DNA from: Streptomyces sp. GESEQ-35
GTDB taxonomy: Bacteria > Actinomycetota > Actinomycetes > Streptomycetales > Streptomycetaceae
NCBI RefSeq assembly: GCF_017948485.1
Contig: NZ_JAFFSX010000009.1
Span: 62,001-126,000 of the forward strand
Length of the DNA stretch: 64,000 bases
Direction: 5' to 3'
Part shown: one piece after another, positions 17,508 through 28,840 of the stretch
Numbering within the stretch: position 1 is the stretch's first letter
How the letters are laid out: each line of letters starts with the position of its first letter
The notes under the pieces: generated by a model
What the model saw: only the letters and a program-made list of their open reading frames with translations
Database searches by the model: none
What the model was told of the DNA's origin: nothing
Made by a program: the position numbers and the translations under genes

Positions 17508-18302
17508 GTGGCCGGACCGACGACCGCCGAACGCGGTGAAAGCCAGCAGGAGTCGGCCGGCCCGCCTCCCGTACGACGCTTGCGGCGAGCGAGGCTTCGT
17601 ATGATCGTCATCCTGGCTGTGGCCCTGATGCTGGTCGGGGCCGGCTCGGTCTGGCTGCTCTACGGCTCGAAGTGGCTACGCGTGGAGCGCGTATCGGTCG
17701 CGGGGACACGGGTGCTGACGCCGTCTCAGGTGCGCGAGGCCGCCGACGTACCGGTCGGGGCGCCGCTGATTTCCGTCGAAACCGATGCGATCGAGGCACG
17801 GCTGAGCCGAAAATTGCCCCGAATTGACTCGGTTGACGTGGTCCGCTCGTGGCCCCATGGAATCGGCCTGAAAGTGATTGAGCGAGTTCCGGTTCTGATT
17901 GTTGAAAAGGGCGGAAAGTTCATCGAAGTGGACGATGAAGGTGTCCGATTCGCCACGGTTTCCGAGGCCCCGAAAGGCATCCCCGCACTCGAATTGACGC
18001 CGTCCCGCAAGGGCTCCAGCGCCGTGAGCCTGCGCCGCTTCGGCGAGGGCCGACTGGTGCGCGAGGCCGTACACGCCGCCGGTGCCATTCCGGCCGCCGT
18101 CGCCCGTGACACCCGGACCGTCAAGGTGAGTTCGTACGACGAGATCTCACTGGAGTTGAGCGACGGCCGGACCGTCGACTGGGGGAGTGCGGAGAACGGA
18201 GCCGCGAAGGCGCGCACTCTCACGGCTCTCATGAAAGCATCGCCGGATGCGCGGCACTTCGATGTCAGCGTTCCCACCGCCCCTGCGTCATCGGGGAGTT
18301 GA
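17508..18302 (+). CDS. ftsQ: Cell division protein FtsQ
   Basis: 264 residues from GTG 17508 with a GGAGGGCAGGGAG ribosome site. Basic cytoplasmic tail, one membrane segment (MIVILAVALMLVGAGSVWLLY, split here as residues 32-51), then a POTRA domain (LRVERVSVAGTRVLTPSQV) and the FtsQ beta domain. Member of the FtsQLB activator complex. Codon use around 17810-17940 is noticeably less GC-biased than in neighbouring genes. The ftsZ promoter region follows. Confidence 0.94.
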   Translation: MAGPTTAERGESQQESAGPPPVRRLRRARLRMIVILAVALMLVGAGSVWLLYGSKWLRVERVSVAGTRVLTPSQVREAADVPVGAPLISVETDAIEARLSRKLPRIDSVDVVRSWPHGIGLKVIERVPVLIVEKGGKFIEVDDEGVRFATVSEAPKGIPALELTPSRKGSSAVSLRRFGEGRLVREAVHAAGAIPAAVARDTRTVKVSSYDEISLELSDGRTVDWGSAENGAAKARTLTALMKASPDARHFDVSVPTAPASSGS

Positions 18303-18580
18303 CGCACATCCGCGCAGGCCAGCACCCTGGTTGGGCAGTGCTACGCCTGATCACATAGGGTGAAAAGAAAAACGGGAGGTTCGGCGTGTTCGTTGAACGT
18401 GCGCCACTTGTCGACTTAGTGTCCTGTTCAGAAGAGTCCAGGGAACAGACACACTGGTAACCCTAAACTTCAGCGTTAGGGTTCGGGTCGGCGTTCGGAC
18501 CGTCCCAATCGGCATCAGTCGTCGGATCGCGGCGCACCCGCGAGAGGGCGACACGTAACTCGAGGCGAGAGGCCTTCGAC
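18303..18580 (+). promoter_or_regulatory. ftsQ-ftsZ intergenic region, ftsZ promoter and regulatory region
   Basis: 278 bp without a gene, much more AT-rich than the surroundings. In S. coelicolor the corresponding gap carries several ftsZ promoters, one needed for sporulation septation. Visible here: a GACAC pentamer at 18448-18452, the core reported for WhiA binding, and a 25-bp inverted repeat at 18459-18483. The ftsZ ribosome site GAGAGG lies near 18565. I cannot assign individual transcription starts. Confidence 0.7.
18459..18483. promoter_or_regulatory. Perfect 8-bp inverted repeat upstream of ftsZ
   Basis: AACCCTAA at 18459-18466 and TTAGGGTT at 18476-18483, with a 9-bp spacer, about 100 bp before the ftsZ start and 7 bp after a GACAC motif. 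It has the size and symmetry of an operator for a dimeric regulator, or of a short stem in the transcript. No protein is assigned. Confidence 0.6.
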
Positions 18581-19771
18581 GTGGCAGCACCGCAGAACTA
18601 CCTCGCAGTCATCAAAGTCATCGGTGTCGGCGGCGGTGGTGTCAATGCCATCAACCGGATGATCGAGGTCGGTCTCAAGGGTGTCGAGTTCATCGCCATC
18701 AACACCGACGCCCAGGCCTTGTTGATGAGCGACGCCGACGTCAAGCTCGACGTCGGCCGCGAACTCACCCGCGGACTAGGCGCCGGAGCCAACCCGGCCG
18801 TCGGCCGGAAGGCCGCCGAGGATCACCGTGAGGAGATCGAAGAGGTCCTCAAGGGGGCCGACATGGTCTTCGTGACGGCCGGTGAAGGCGGCGGCACCGG
18901 CACCGGCGGCGCGCCCGTCGTGGCCAACATCGCCCGGACCCTCGGCGCCCTCACCATCGGCGTGGTCACCCGCCCGTTCACCTTCGAGGGGCGGCGCCGC
19001 GCCAACCAGGCAGAGGACGGCATCGCCGAACTCCGCGAAGAGGTCGACACCCTCATCGTCATCCCGAACGACCGGCTGCTGTCCATCTCGGACCGCCAGG
19101 TCTCGGTCCTCGACGCCTTCAAGTCGGCCGACCAGGTCCTGCTCTCCGGTGTTCAGGGCATCACCGACCTCATCACCACGCCCGGTCTGATCAACCTCGA
19201 CTTCGCCGACGTCAAGTCGGTCATGTCCGAGGCCGGTTCGGCCCTGATGGGCATCGGCTCGGCCCGCGGCGACGACCGCGCCGTGGCCGCCGCCGAGATG
19301 GCGATCTCCTCGCCGCTGCTGGAGGCGTCCATCGACGGCGCCCGCGGAGTCCTGCTCTCCATCTCCGGCGGCTCCGACCTCGGCCTGTTCGAGATCAACG
19401 AGGCCGCCCAGCTGGTCAGCGAGGCCGCCCACCCGGAGGCCAACATCATCTTCGGCGCGGTCATCGACGACGCCCTCGGCGACGAGGTACGGGTCACCGT
19501 GATCGCGGCCGGCTTCGACGGGGGTCAGCCGCCGTCGAAGCGGGACAACATCCTCGGCTCGTCCTCGGTCAAGCGTGAGGAGCCGACTCCGGTACGGCAG
19601 GCCGAGAGCCGTCCGTCCTTCGGCTCGCTCGGCAGCGTCAAGCCGAAGGAGGAGCCGGAGCCCGCGCCGGAGCCGGTGAACGACATCCCGGTCGCCCCGC
19701 CGGTCCCGCCGTCCCGGTCCTACTCGGACAGCGCGGCCGAGGAGCTGGACGTGCCGGACTTCCTGAAGTGA
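18581..19771 (+). CDS. ftsZ: Cell division GTPase FtsZ
   Basis: 396 residues from GTG 18581 with GAGAGG upstream. Tubulin-like GTPase forming the Z ring. GTP-binding signature GGGTGTGGAP at residues 103-112, the N-terminal VIGVGGGGVNAINRM loop, and the NLDFADVKSVM T7 loop are intact. A Pro/Glu-rich linker (about residues 315-385) leads to the conserved C-terminal peptide ELDVPDFLK, which binds SepF and other anchors. Its stop overlaps the ylmD start. Confidence 0.98.
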   Translation: MAAPQNYLAVIKVIGVGGGGVNAINRMIEVGLKGVEFIAINTDAQALLMSDADVKLDVGRELTRGLGAGANPAVGRKAAEDHREEIEEVLKGADMVFVTAGEGGGTGTGGAPVVANIARTLGALTIGVVTRPFTFEGRRRANQAEDGIAELREEVDTLIVIPNDRLLSISDRQVSVLDAFKSADQVLLSGVQGITDLITTPGLINLDFADVKSVMSEAGSALMGIGSARGDDRAVAAAEMAISSPLLEASIDGARGVLLSISGGSDLGLFEINEAAQLVSEAAHPEANIIFGAVIDDALGDEVRVTVIAAGFDGGQPPSKRDNILGSSSVKREEPTPVRQAESRPSFGSLGSVKPKEEPEPAPEPVNDIPVAPPVPPSRSYSDSAAEELDVPDFLK

Positions 19772-20496
19772 TAGGACAGCGCGGACACGTGAGCGGCGCG
19801 CACTTCGCCTTCACCGACCGGTGGGGCGGGGTGAGCGCCGCTCCGTATGAGGAGCTCAACCTCGGCGGCGCGGTCGGCGACGACGCAGACGCCGTACGGA
19901 CCAATCGCGAACTGGCCGCCAAGTCGCTGGATATCGATCCGGCCGACGTGGTCTGGATGAACCAGGTGCACGGCAACGACGTTGCGGTGGTGGACGGGCC
20001 CTGGGGAGACCGGCCCGTTCCACAGGTCGATGCGATCGTGACCGTGCAGCGCGGTCTCGCCCTCGCCGTTCTCACCGCCGACTGCACGCCCGTGCTCCTC
20101 GCCGACCCGGTCGCCGGGGTCGTCGCCGCAGCTCACGCGGGTCGGCCCGGCATGATCGCCGGAGTCGTCCCCGCCGCGCTACGCGCGATGACGGACCTGG
20201 GTGCCGAGCCGTCCCGGATCGTCGCCCGCACCGGACCCACCGTCTGCGGGCGGTGCTACGAAGTGCCGGAGGCGATGCGCGCCGAGGTGGCCGCCGTCGA
20301 GCCGACGGCGTACGCCGAGACGAGTTGGGGCACGCCGGCGGTCGATGTGAGCGCCGGTGTGCACGCACAGCTCGACCGGCTCGGGGTGCGCGACCGGGAG
20401 CAGTCGCCGGTGTGCACGCTGGAGTCGGGCGATCACTTCTCGTACCGCCGCGACCGCACCACCGGTCGGCTCGCGAGCTATGTCTGGCTGGACTGA
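19768..20496 (+). CDS. ylmD: YlmD/PgeF family protein (polyphenol oxidase / multicopper oxidase domain, peptidoglycan editing factor)
   Basis: 242 residues from GTG 19768, overlapping the ftsZ stop. The DUF152 fold metal-site residues are seen as His in MNQVHGNDV, Cys in TADCTPVLLAD and His in AAHAGRPGM, plus the downstream VCGRCYEV. The usual HAGWRG motif reads HAGRPG here. Family members act on purine nucleosides or remove wrongly placed amino acids from wall precursors (PgeF); which applies here is unknown. Position right after ftsZ suggests a wall-related role. Confidence 0.9.
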   Translation: MIGQRGHVSGAHFAFTDRWGGVSAAPYEELNLGGAVGDDADAVRTNRELAAKSLDIDPADVVWMNQVHGNDVAVVDGPWGDRPVPQVDAIVTVQRGLALAVLTADCTPVLLADPVAGVVAAAHAGRPGMIAGVVPAALRAMTDLGAEPSRIVARTGPTVCGRCYEVPEAMRAEVAAVEPTAYAETSWGTPAVDVSAGVHAQLDRLGVRDREQSPVCTLESGDHFSYRRDRTTGRLASYVWLD

Positions 20497-20502
20497 TGGG
20501 GC

Positions 20503-21228
20503 ATGACGGACCGTAAGGGCGAACTCGCCGTAAACCTGGCGAAAGTGGAGGAGCGCATCGTCGCCGCGTGCGTGGCCGCCGGGCGTAAGCGTGAAGAGGT
20601 GACCCTGATCGTGGTCACCAAGACGTACCCGGCGAGCGATGTGCGCATCCTGTCGGAACTCGGTGTGCGGGACGTCGCCGAGAACCGCGACCAGGACGCG
20701 GCGCCCAAGGCCGCCGAATGCTCGGATCTGCCCCTCGCCTGGCACTTTGTCGGTCAGTTGCAGACCAACAAGGTGCGCTCCGTGGTCGGTTACGCGGATC
20801 TCGTGCAGTCCGTCGACCGTTCCAAGCTGGTGACGGCACTCTCCAGGGAGGCCGTGCGGGCCGGGCGTGAGGTGGGCTGCCTGATCCAGGTCGCGCTCGA
20901 CGCGGGCGCGGGCGCGGGCGGGAGAGGGGAGCGGGGCGGCGTGGCACCCGGCGGAATCACGGAGTTGGCCGATCTGGTGGCCGGGTCCGAGGGGCTGCGG
21001 CTGGACGGACTGATGACCGTCGCGCCGCTCACCGGTGAGTACGCGGGACGCGAACTGGCGGCGTTCGAGCGCATGATGGATTTGTCGACTGACCTGCGCC
21101 GGAGGCATCCGGCTGCGAACATGGTCTCGGCAGGAATGAGCGCGGACCTCGAACAGGCTGTGGCAGCCGGAGCGACACATGTGCGCGTCGGCACCGCGGT
21201 ACTCGGAGTCCGCCCTAGGCTCGGGTAA
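20503..21228 (+). CDS. ylmE: YggS/YlmE family pyridoxal-phosphate-binding protein
   Basis: 241 residues from ATG 20503, 6 bp after ylmD. Single-domain PLP TIM barrel; the PLP lysine is in LIVVTKTYPASDV. Other family landmarks are AENRDQDAAPKA (the GENRVQE position), WHFVGQLQTNKV, SVDR, and MSAGMSADLEQAV. These proteins have no known catalytic activity and maintain PLP homeostasis. Its place in the ftsZ-sepF interval is conserved in Gram-positives and suggests a link to division. Confidence 0.94.
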   Translation: MTDRKGELAVNLAKVEERIVAACVAAGRKREEVTLIVVTKTYPASDVRILSELGVRDVAENRDQDAAPKAAECSDLPLAWHFVGQLQTNKVRSVVGYADLVQSVDRSKLVTALSREAVRAGREVGCLIQVALDAGAGAGGRGERGGVAPGGITELADLVAGSEGLRLDGLMTVAPLTGEYAGRELAAFERMMDLSTDLRRRHPAANMVSAGMSADLEQAVAAGATHVRVGTAVLGVRPRLG

Positions 21229-21357
21229 CGTCGCCAAGAGTCGGACCACAGCAGAAAATATGGTCATTACCGCTGAACAGCGGGCGTAACGACCTCGTGG
21301 ATCCCTGGCACTTGGCAGTCGTCAGCCGATCCACCACAGAGCGGAGGACTCAGAGCA

Positions 21358-21999
21358 ATGGCCGGCGCGATGCGCAAGATGGCGGTCTACCTCGGCCTCG
21401 TGGAGGACGATGGGTACGACGGCCGCGGTTTCGACCCCGACGACGACTTCGAGCCCGAGCTGGATCCGGAGCCCGAGCGGGACCATCGGCGACACGAACC
21501 GTCGCACCAGTCCCACGGATCACACCAGTCCCAAAGGGATGAATCGGTACGAGTGGTGCAGCCTCCGGCGCCGCGCGATCCGGTGCCCCACGCTGCCGCA
21601 CTGTCCGCGGAATCCGGGCGTCCGGCGCGCATCGCGCCCGTGGCGTCCATCACACAAGAACGTCAAAGCATGGAGAAGAACGCACCGGTGATCATGCCCA
21701 AGGTCGTGTCGGAACGAGAGCCTTACCGGATCACCACACTCCACCCGCGGACCTACAACGAGGCCCGTACCATCGGGGAACACTTCCGTGAGGGCACCCC
21801 GGTGATCATGAATCTGACTGAGATGGATGACACAGACGCCAAGCGACTTGTCGACTTTGCGGCCGGTTTGGTGTTTGGTCTTCACGGCAGCATCGAGCGG
21901 GTGACGCAGAAGGTGTTTCTGTTGTCGCCTGCTAACGTCGATGTCACGGCGGAGGACAAGGCCCGTATCGCAGAGGGCGGGTTCTTCAACCAGAGCTGA
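21358..21999 (+). CDS. sepF: Cell division protein SepF (FtsZ membrane anchor)
   Basis: 213 residues from ATG 21358 with a GCGGAGGA ribosome site. The first 15 residues (MAGAMRKMAVYLGLV) form the amphipathic membrane-binding helix. A long acidic then His/Ser/Gln-rich disordered linker (residues 20-115) precedes the C-terminal DUF552 domain that dimerises and binds the FtsZ C-terminal peptide (about residues 125-205). The 129-bp gap after ylmE is AT-richer and may carry a separate promoter. Confidence 0.96.
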   Translation: MAGAMRKMAVYLGLVEDDGYDGRGFDPDDDFEPELDPEPERDHRRHEPSHQSHGSHQSQRDESVRVVQPPAPRDPVPHAAALSAESGRPARIAPVASITQERQSMEKNAPVIMPKVVSEREPYRITTLHPRTYNEARTIGEHFREGTPVIMNLTEMDDTDAKRLVDFAAGLVFGLHGSIERVTQKVFLLSPANVDVTAEDKARIAEGGFFNQS

Positions 22000-22061
22000 G
22001 ACGCACCACCGGAAACAGCAGTACCGAAAAGCATGGATCAGGGGAGAGGGAAGCAAGGGTC

Positions 22062-22346
22062 ATGAGCGTGGTCCTGGATGTCGTCTACATCGCGCTGATG
22101 TGCTTCCTCATCGTGCTGATCTTCCGGTTGGTCATGGACTACGTCTTCCAGTTCGCCCGCTCATGGCAACCCGGCAAGGCGATGGTGGTCGTTCTGGAGG
22201 CCACCTACACTGTCACTGATCCACCGCTCAAGCTTCTGCGGCGGTTCATTCCGCCGCTGCGTCTCGGGGGCGTGGCGCTTGACCTGTCCTTCTTCGTACT
22301 GATGATCATCGTCTACATCCTGATCTCGATCGTGAGCCGGCTGTGA
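22062..22346 (+). CDS. ylmG: YggT/YlmG family small membrane protein
   Basis: 94 residues from ATG 22062 with a GGGAGAGGGAAG site. Two membrane helices (VVYIALMCFLIVLIFRLVM and LSFFVLMIIVYILISIV) flank the YggT motif region VTDPPLKLLRRFIPPLRLGG. Fixed neighbour of sepF and divIVA in Gram-positives; the exact function is unsettled, with links to division and membrane organisation. Confidence 0.94.
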   Translation: MSVVLDVVYIALMCFLIVLIFRLVMDYVFQFARSWQPGKAMVVVLEATYTVTDPPLKLLRRFIPPLRLGGVALDLSFFVLMIIVYILISIVSRL

Positions 22347-22398
22347 GCGATGTGAACTACCGTCTTGCCGATGCCGACGACTACGTTGAGGTGAAGAG

Positions 22399-23550
22399 AT
22401 GCCGTTGACCCCCGAGGACGTGCGGAACAAGCAGTTCACGACCGTCCGCCTCCGAGAAGGCTATGACGAGGACGAGGTCGATGCCTTCCTCGATGAGGTC
22501 GAAGCCGAACTGACCCGCCTGCTCCGCGAGAACGAGGACCTGCGCGCCAAGCTGGCCGCGGCCACGCGTGCTGCTGCCCAGAACCAGCAGAACATGCGCA
22601 AGCCCCCGGAGGGTCCCGGTCCGCAGGACCAGCAGCAGGGTGGGATGCCGCAACAGGGCGGTATGCCGCAGCAGGGCATGCGAGGGCCGGGCGCCCCCGT
22701 GCCCGCCGGCATATCGGGCCCGCCGCAGCAGCAGATGGGTGGCCCCATGGGTGGCCCGCCCCAGCTGCCGAGCGGTGCACCGCAGCTGCCCGCCGGTCCT
22801 GGCGGTCAGGGTGGCCCGCAGGGTCCCGGTCCGATGGGCCAGGGCCCGATGGGTCAGGGTCACATGGGTGGCCAGCCCCCGATGCAGCAGCAGATGGGTG
22901 GCCCGATGGGCGGCCCCATGGGCGGTCCGATGGGCGGCCCCGGTCAGGGCCCTGGTGGCGACAGCGCCGCCCGTGTCCTCTCGCTGGCCCAGCAGACCGC
23001 CGACCAGGCGATCGCCGAGGCCCGTTCCGAGGCCAACAAGATCGTCGGCGAGGCACGTTCGCGTGCCGAGGGTCTCGAGCGTGACGCTCGTGCCAAGGCC
23101 GATGCCCTTGAGCGGGACGCGCAGGAGAAGCACCGTGTCGCGATGGGCTCCCTGGAGTCCGCCCGCGCCACGCTGGAGCGCAAGGTCGAGGACCTGCGCG
23201 GCTTCGAGCGCGAGTACCGCACGCGGCTGAAGTCGTACCTGGAGTCGCAGCTGCGTCAGCTGGAGACCCAGGCCGACGACTCGCTGGCTCCGCCGCGCGC
23301 CCCGGCCACGGCTTCCCTCCCGCCGTCCCCGGCGCCTTCCATGGCTCCGGCCGGTGCGAGTGCGCCGTCGTACGGCAACCCGGCGATGGGCGGTGCCCCG
23401 TCTCCTGCCGCTCCGTCCTACGGCGGCCAGCAGCAGATGTCGCCGGCGATGACCCAGCCGATGGCGCCGGTGCGGCCGCAGGGTCCGGGCCCGATGGGGC
23501 AGGCTCCCTCGCCGATGCGGGGGTTCCTCATTGACGAGGACGACAACTGA
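22399..23550 (+). CDS. divIVA: Polar growth and division scaffold DivIVA
   Basis: 383 residues from ATG 22399 with GAGGTGAAGAG upstream. The membrane-curvature-binding N-terminal domain (MPLTPEDVRNKQFTTVRLREGYDEDEVDAFLDE) leads into the first coiled coil, followed by a long Gln/Gly/Met/Pro-rich insert (residues 70-190, with repeated MPQQGG and MGGP units). A second coiled coil (residues 195-290) and a Pro/Ala/Ser-rich tail follow. The insert is typical of Streptomyces DivIVA, which is essential for hyphal tip growth. Last gene of the cluster; a strong terminator follows. Confidence 0.97.
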   Translation: MPLTPEDVRNKQFTTVRLREGYDEDEVDAFLDEVEAELTRLLRENEDLRAKLAAATRAAAQNQQNMRKPPEGPGPQDQQQGGMPQQGGMPQQGMRGPGAPVPAGISGPPQQQMGGPMGGPPQLPSGAPQLPAGPGGQGGPQGPGPMGQGPMGQGHMGGQPPMQQQMGGPMGGPMGGPMGGPGQGPGGDSAARVLSLAQQTADQAIAEARSEANKIVGEARSRAEGLERDARAKADALERDAQEKHRVAMGSLESARATLERKVEDLRGFEREYRTRLKSYLESQLRQLETQADDSLAPPRAPATASLPPSPAPSMAPAGASAPSYGNPAMGGAPSPAAPSYGGQQQMSPAMTQPMAPVRPQGPGPMGQAPSPMRGFLIDEDDN

Positions 23551-23586
23551 CGGTTCGTAGTACGGCGTAGGCGTCGGCAGCGTTCA

Positions 23587-23623
23587 GGGCGGGGCCCCGG
23601 GTTTTTGATCCGGGGCCCCGCCC
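23587..23623 (+). terminator. Strong hairpin terminator after divIVA
   Basis: Perfect 14-bp stem (GGGCGGGGCCCCGG at 23587-23600, complement at 23610-23623) with a 9-nt loop, followed by TTT. It lies 37 bp after the divIVA stop and should end the dcw transcript. Confidence 0.85.
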
Positions 23624-23699
23624 TTTGCTGTGCGCGTTCGCGGGAGTTTGCGGTGCTTGTTCGGGCCTGGGTGGCGTGTCCGACGCACACAACGCCGAA

Positions 23700-23737
23700 G
23701 GCCCGGGCCGACCAAGTTTTTCTTGGCGGCCCGGGCC
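23700..23737. terminator. Bidirectional hairpin between convergent divIVA and ileS
   Basis: GGCCCGGGCCG-a-CCAAG at 23700-23716 pairs with CTTGGCGGCCCGGGCC at 23722-23737: 16 pairs with one bulged A and a loop of five T. Convergent genes on both sides and the symmetric structure suggest it works for both transcripts. Confidence 0.7.
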
Positions 23738-23740
23738 CTG

Positions 23741-23772
23741 AAGGGGCGCGGGGAACTGCGCGATCAGCCACG
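23741..23772 (+). repeat. Dispersed intergenic repeat, copy A
   Basis: Core AGGGGCGCGGGGAACTGCGC followed by GATCAGCCAC. Similar copies are at 45807-45836 (inverted) and 63805-63834, with a related variant at 61691-61755. I recognise this as a high-copy intergenic sequence in Streptomyces genomes. Here it sits between the convergent divIVA and ileS ends. Confidence 0.8.
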
Positions 23773-23832
23773 GACCAGCCGCACGGGCAGACGAGACCTT
23801 GCTCGGCAGACGCGGGGCCTTCCAGCGGAGTG

Positions 23833-26970
<3,138 letters not shown>

Positions 26971-26982
26971 CAGCGAGCTTCC

Positions 26983-27250
26983 TCCGGCGGACTTTCTGCC
27001 TTCCGACCGGAGGGACGAGAGCTACGTCTTTCCTTACGCCGCCTTCGGCGCGCTCCCGCGGTACCACCCTCCTTGGCTCCCCGGTGTGCCGTGCACACCA
27101 GTGAGCCCCCTCATTGGGGTCGCGATGCCGGGTCTACCACCCTTCACAGGGTTTCTTCCGGCGGCTCCGGGGTGATCTTCGCGTCGCGCTCGCCCCCGGG
27201 CTCTCACCGTCCCCGGGTCGCTCTGGGCTGCGTACGCCGCTACTCGTCCC
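26983..27250 (-). promoter_or_regulatory. T-box riboswitch in the ileS leader (translational type, Ile specifier)
   Basis: Read on the minus strand, the leader contains the T-box consensus AGGGTGGTACCGCG exactly (27070-27057), which pairs with the NCCA end of uncharged tRNA. The 5' part starts with GGACGAGTA (27246-27238), the conserved base of Stem I. An ATC isoleucine codon in GAAGATCACC (27176-27174) is the likely specifier. Downstream, CCTCCGG (27013-27007) can pair with the ribosome site CCGGAGG (26989-26983), so low charged tRNA-Ile should free translation of ileS. No U-run terminator is seen, consistent with actinobacterial translational T-boxes. Confidence 0.9.
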
Positions 27251-27273
27251 CATCCACGCTTTTCGCTCCGCCC

Positions 27274-27279
27274 AGTGTA
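27274..27279 (-). promoter_or_regulatory. Candidate -10 box of the ileS T-box transcript
   Basis: TACACT on the minus strand, about 24 bp upstream of the Stem I base. It fits the TANNNT consensus; no good -35 box is seen at 16-18 bp, so this is tentative. Confidence 0.35.
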
Positions 27280-27564
27280 CGGCGCCGCGCGGACAGTGGC
27301 CGACCGGATTTCCGGTGGCCGGCGGAGGACGGGCGGCGGGTCCCGGGATGACCCGATTGGTCAGGTGCGCGCGTTCGGATCCTGGGACGTCGGGCTGGGC
27401 GGATTACCCGGCGGCGAGCTGGGCACAACGGATGAAGGCTTCCCGCCCGGCGCTTGCGGGGCGGGCGAATCGGGCGGCGTGCCCCGTTGCCGCGGGACTC
27501 AAGTCGATTTATCGTCCCAGCACGATTCGCGAGCAAGATCACAATATGTGAAGGGGCCGCGGCC

Positions 27565-28743
27565 ATGGTGGCGAAGAAGACCGCTGTACAGCAGTCGGCG
27601 TCCGGCAAGGCCGCGAGTACCTCCGGTGGTGCGGCCAAGGACGTGAGCGGCAAGAAGAGCGCGCAGGGGGGTTCCGCGGGGGAGGCGGGGAAGGCAGCGA
27701 AACCGGTGAAGACGGCGCGGGGGGCTACCGCCCGAGGGAAGGCGGCGGCAGAGAAGAAAGCAGTGGCTGAGAAGAAGGCGGTGGCTGAGAAGAAGGCGGT
27801 GGCTGAGAAGAAGGCGGTGGCTGAGAAGGAGGCCGTGGCATCCAAGGCGGCCGTGAAGAAATCGGCCGCCAAGAAGACAGCCACGAAGAAGACAGCCACC
27901 AGGGAAACGGTCGCCAAGAAAACGGCCGTCAAGAAGACCGCCGTCAGGAAAGAGACGGCGACATCGAAGGCTGCGGACGAGAAGACGACTGCCAAGAAGG
28001 CGGTGGCCAAGGAAGCCGTACCGAAGAAGGCCGCCGCGAAGAAGGACGCCACGGCGGACGCCACAAAGAAGGCGGGCGCGAAGAAGACAGCCGCTCCGAA
28101 GAGTGCCGCCGAGCAGGGCGGCACCCCGAAGGGCTCGCCTGCGAAAAGCACCTCCAAGAAGAGCGCGGCCAAGAAGAGTGCGGCCAAGAAGAGCACGGCC
28201 GAGAAGAGCACGGCCAAGACGGTGGGCGCGGCCGAGGCCGCGAAGCAGACGGGAGCCACGACGGTGGTTGCGAAGAAGACTTCTGTAACGGCCACGGCGG
28301 CGAAGACCGCCGTTCCCAAGGCACGGGTTGCCGCGGCGGTGGTGCCGGGCGAGCTCGCGGTGCGCCCGGGTGAGGACCCCTGGACCCCGGAGGAGGTCGC
28401 GGAGGCACGCGCCGAGCTGCTGTCCGAGGGGACGCGGCTGCGCACCGAGATCACGTCGTCCGAAGAGTCGCTCGCGGGTCTGATGCGGGACTCCGGGGAC
28501 GGCGCGGGCGACGACCAGGCGGACACCGGTACCAAGAACATCACGCGAGAGCACGAACTGGCCCTCGCCGCCAACGCGCGCGAGATGCTCATCCAGACGG
28601 AGCGCGCCCTGAAGCGGCTCGACGCGGGCACGTACGGCCTGTGCGAGAACTGCGGGAACCCCATCGGGAAGGCCCGCATGCAGGCCTTCCCGCGGGCCAC
28701 TCTGTGCGTCGAGTGCAAGCAGAAGCAGGAGCGCCGGTACTGA
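27565..28743 (+). CDS. DksA/TraR C4 zinc-finger protein with long Lys/Ala-rich histone H1-like N-terminus
   Basis: 392 residues from ATG 27565 (the frame is open upstream but has no ribosome site there). Residues 1-270 are low-complexity Lys, Ala, Thr and Ser with AKK/AEKK motifs like bacterial H1-like proteins, including five perfect-phase EKKAVA units. Residues 285-392 form a TraR/DksA-type domain with a CxxC...CxxC finger (YGLCENCGNPIG and CVECKQKQ). Family members of this type act on RNA polymerase or DNA; the basic tail suggests DNA binding. It is transcribed away from ileS, towards lspA. Function inferred, not known. Confidence 0.9.
   Translation: MVAKKTAVQQSASGKAASTSGGAAKDVSGKKSAQGGSAGEAGKAAKPVKTARGATARGKAAAEKKAVAEKKAVAEKKAVAEKKAVAEKEAVASKAAVKKSAAKKTATKKTATRETVAKKTAVKKTAVRKETATSKAADEKTTAKKAVAKEAVPKKAAAKKDATADATKKAGAKKTAAPKSAAEQGGTPKGSPAKSTSKKSAAKKSAAKKSTAEKSTAKTVGAAEAAKQTGATTVVAKKTSVTATAAKTAVPKARVAAAVVPGELAVRPGEDPWTPEEVAEARAELLSEGTRLRTEITSSEESLAGLMRDSGDGAGDDQADTGTKNITREHELALAANAREMLIQTERALKRLDAGTYGLCENCGNPIGKARMQAFPRATLCVECKQKQERRY
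27751..27840 (+). repeat. Five in-frame 18-bp tandem repeats (EKKAVA) in the zinc-finger gene
   Basis: Unit GAGAAGAAGGCGGTGGCT; copies 2-4 are identical and copies 1 and 5 differ by a few bases. Each encodes EKKAVA. The near-identity of the inner copies suggests recent slippage and length polymorphism. Confidence 0.9.
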
Positions 28744-28840
28744 CCGGCGGCCGAGTCGTCGTACGCCTCCTGCGCACATGGGTCCCAGGAGGCGTGCCGT
28801 ACCCTCGTGCTCAGTCAGGCACCTAGGTTGAGGGACTCAC

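Noticed and set aside
18459..18483. TTAGGG telomere-like sequence
   Set aside because: Single inverted pair in a promoter region, not a tandem array; not related to Streptomyces terminal sequences.
27751..27840. CRISPR-like or regulatory tandem repeat
   Set aside because: The 18-bp units are contiguous, in frame and coding for EKKAVA; there are no spacers.
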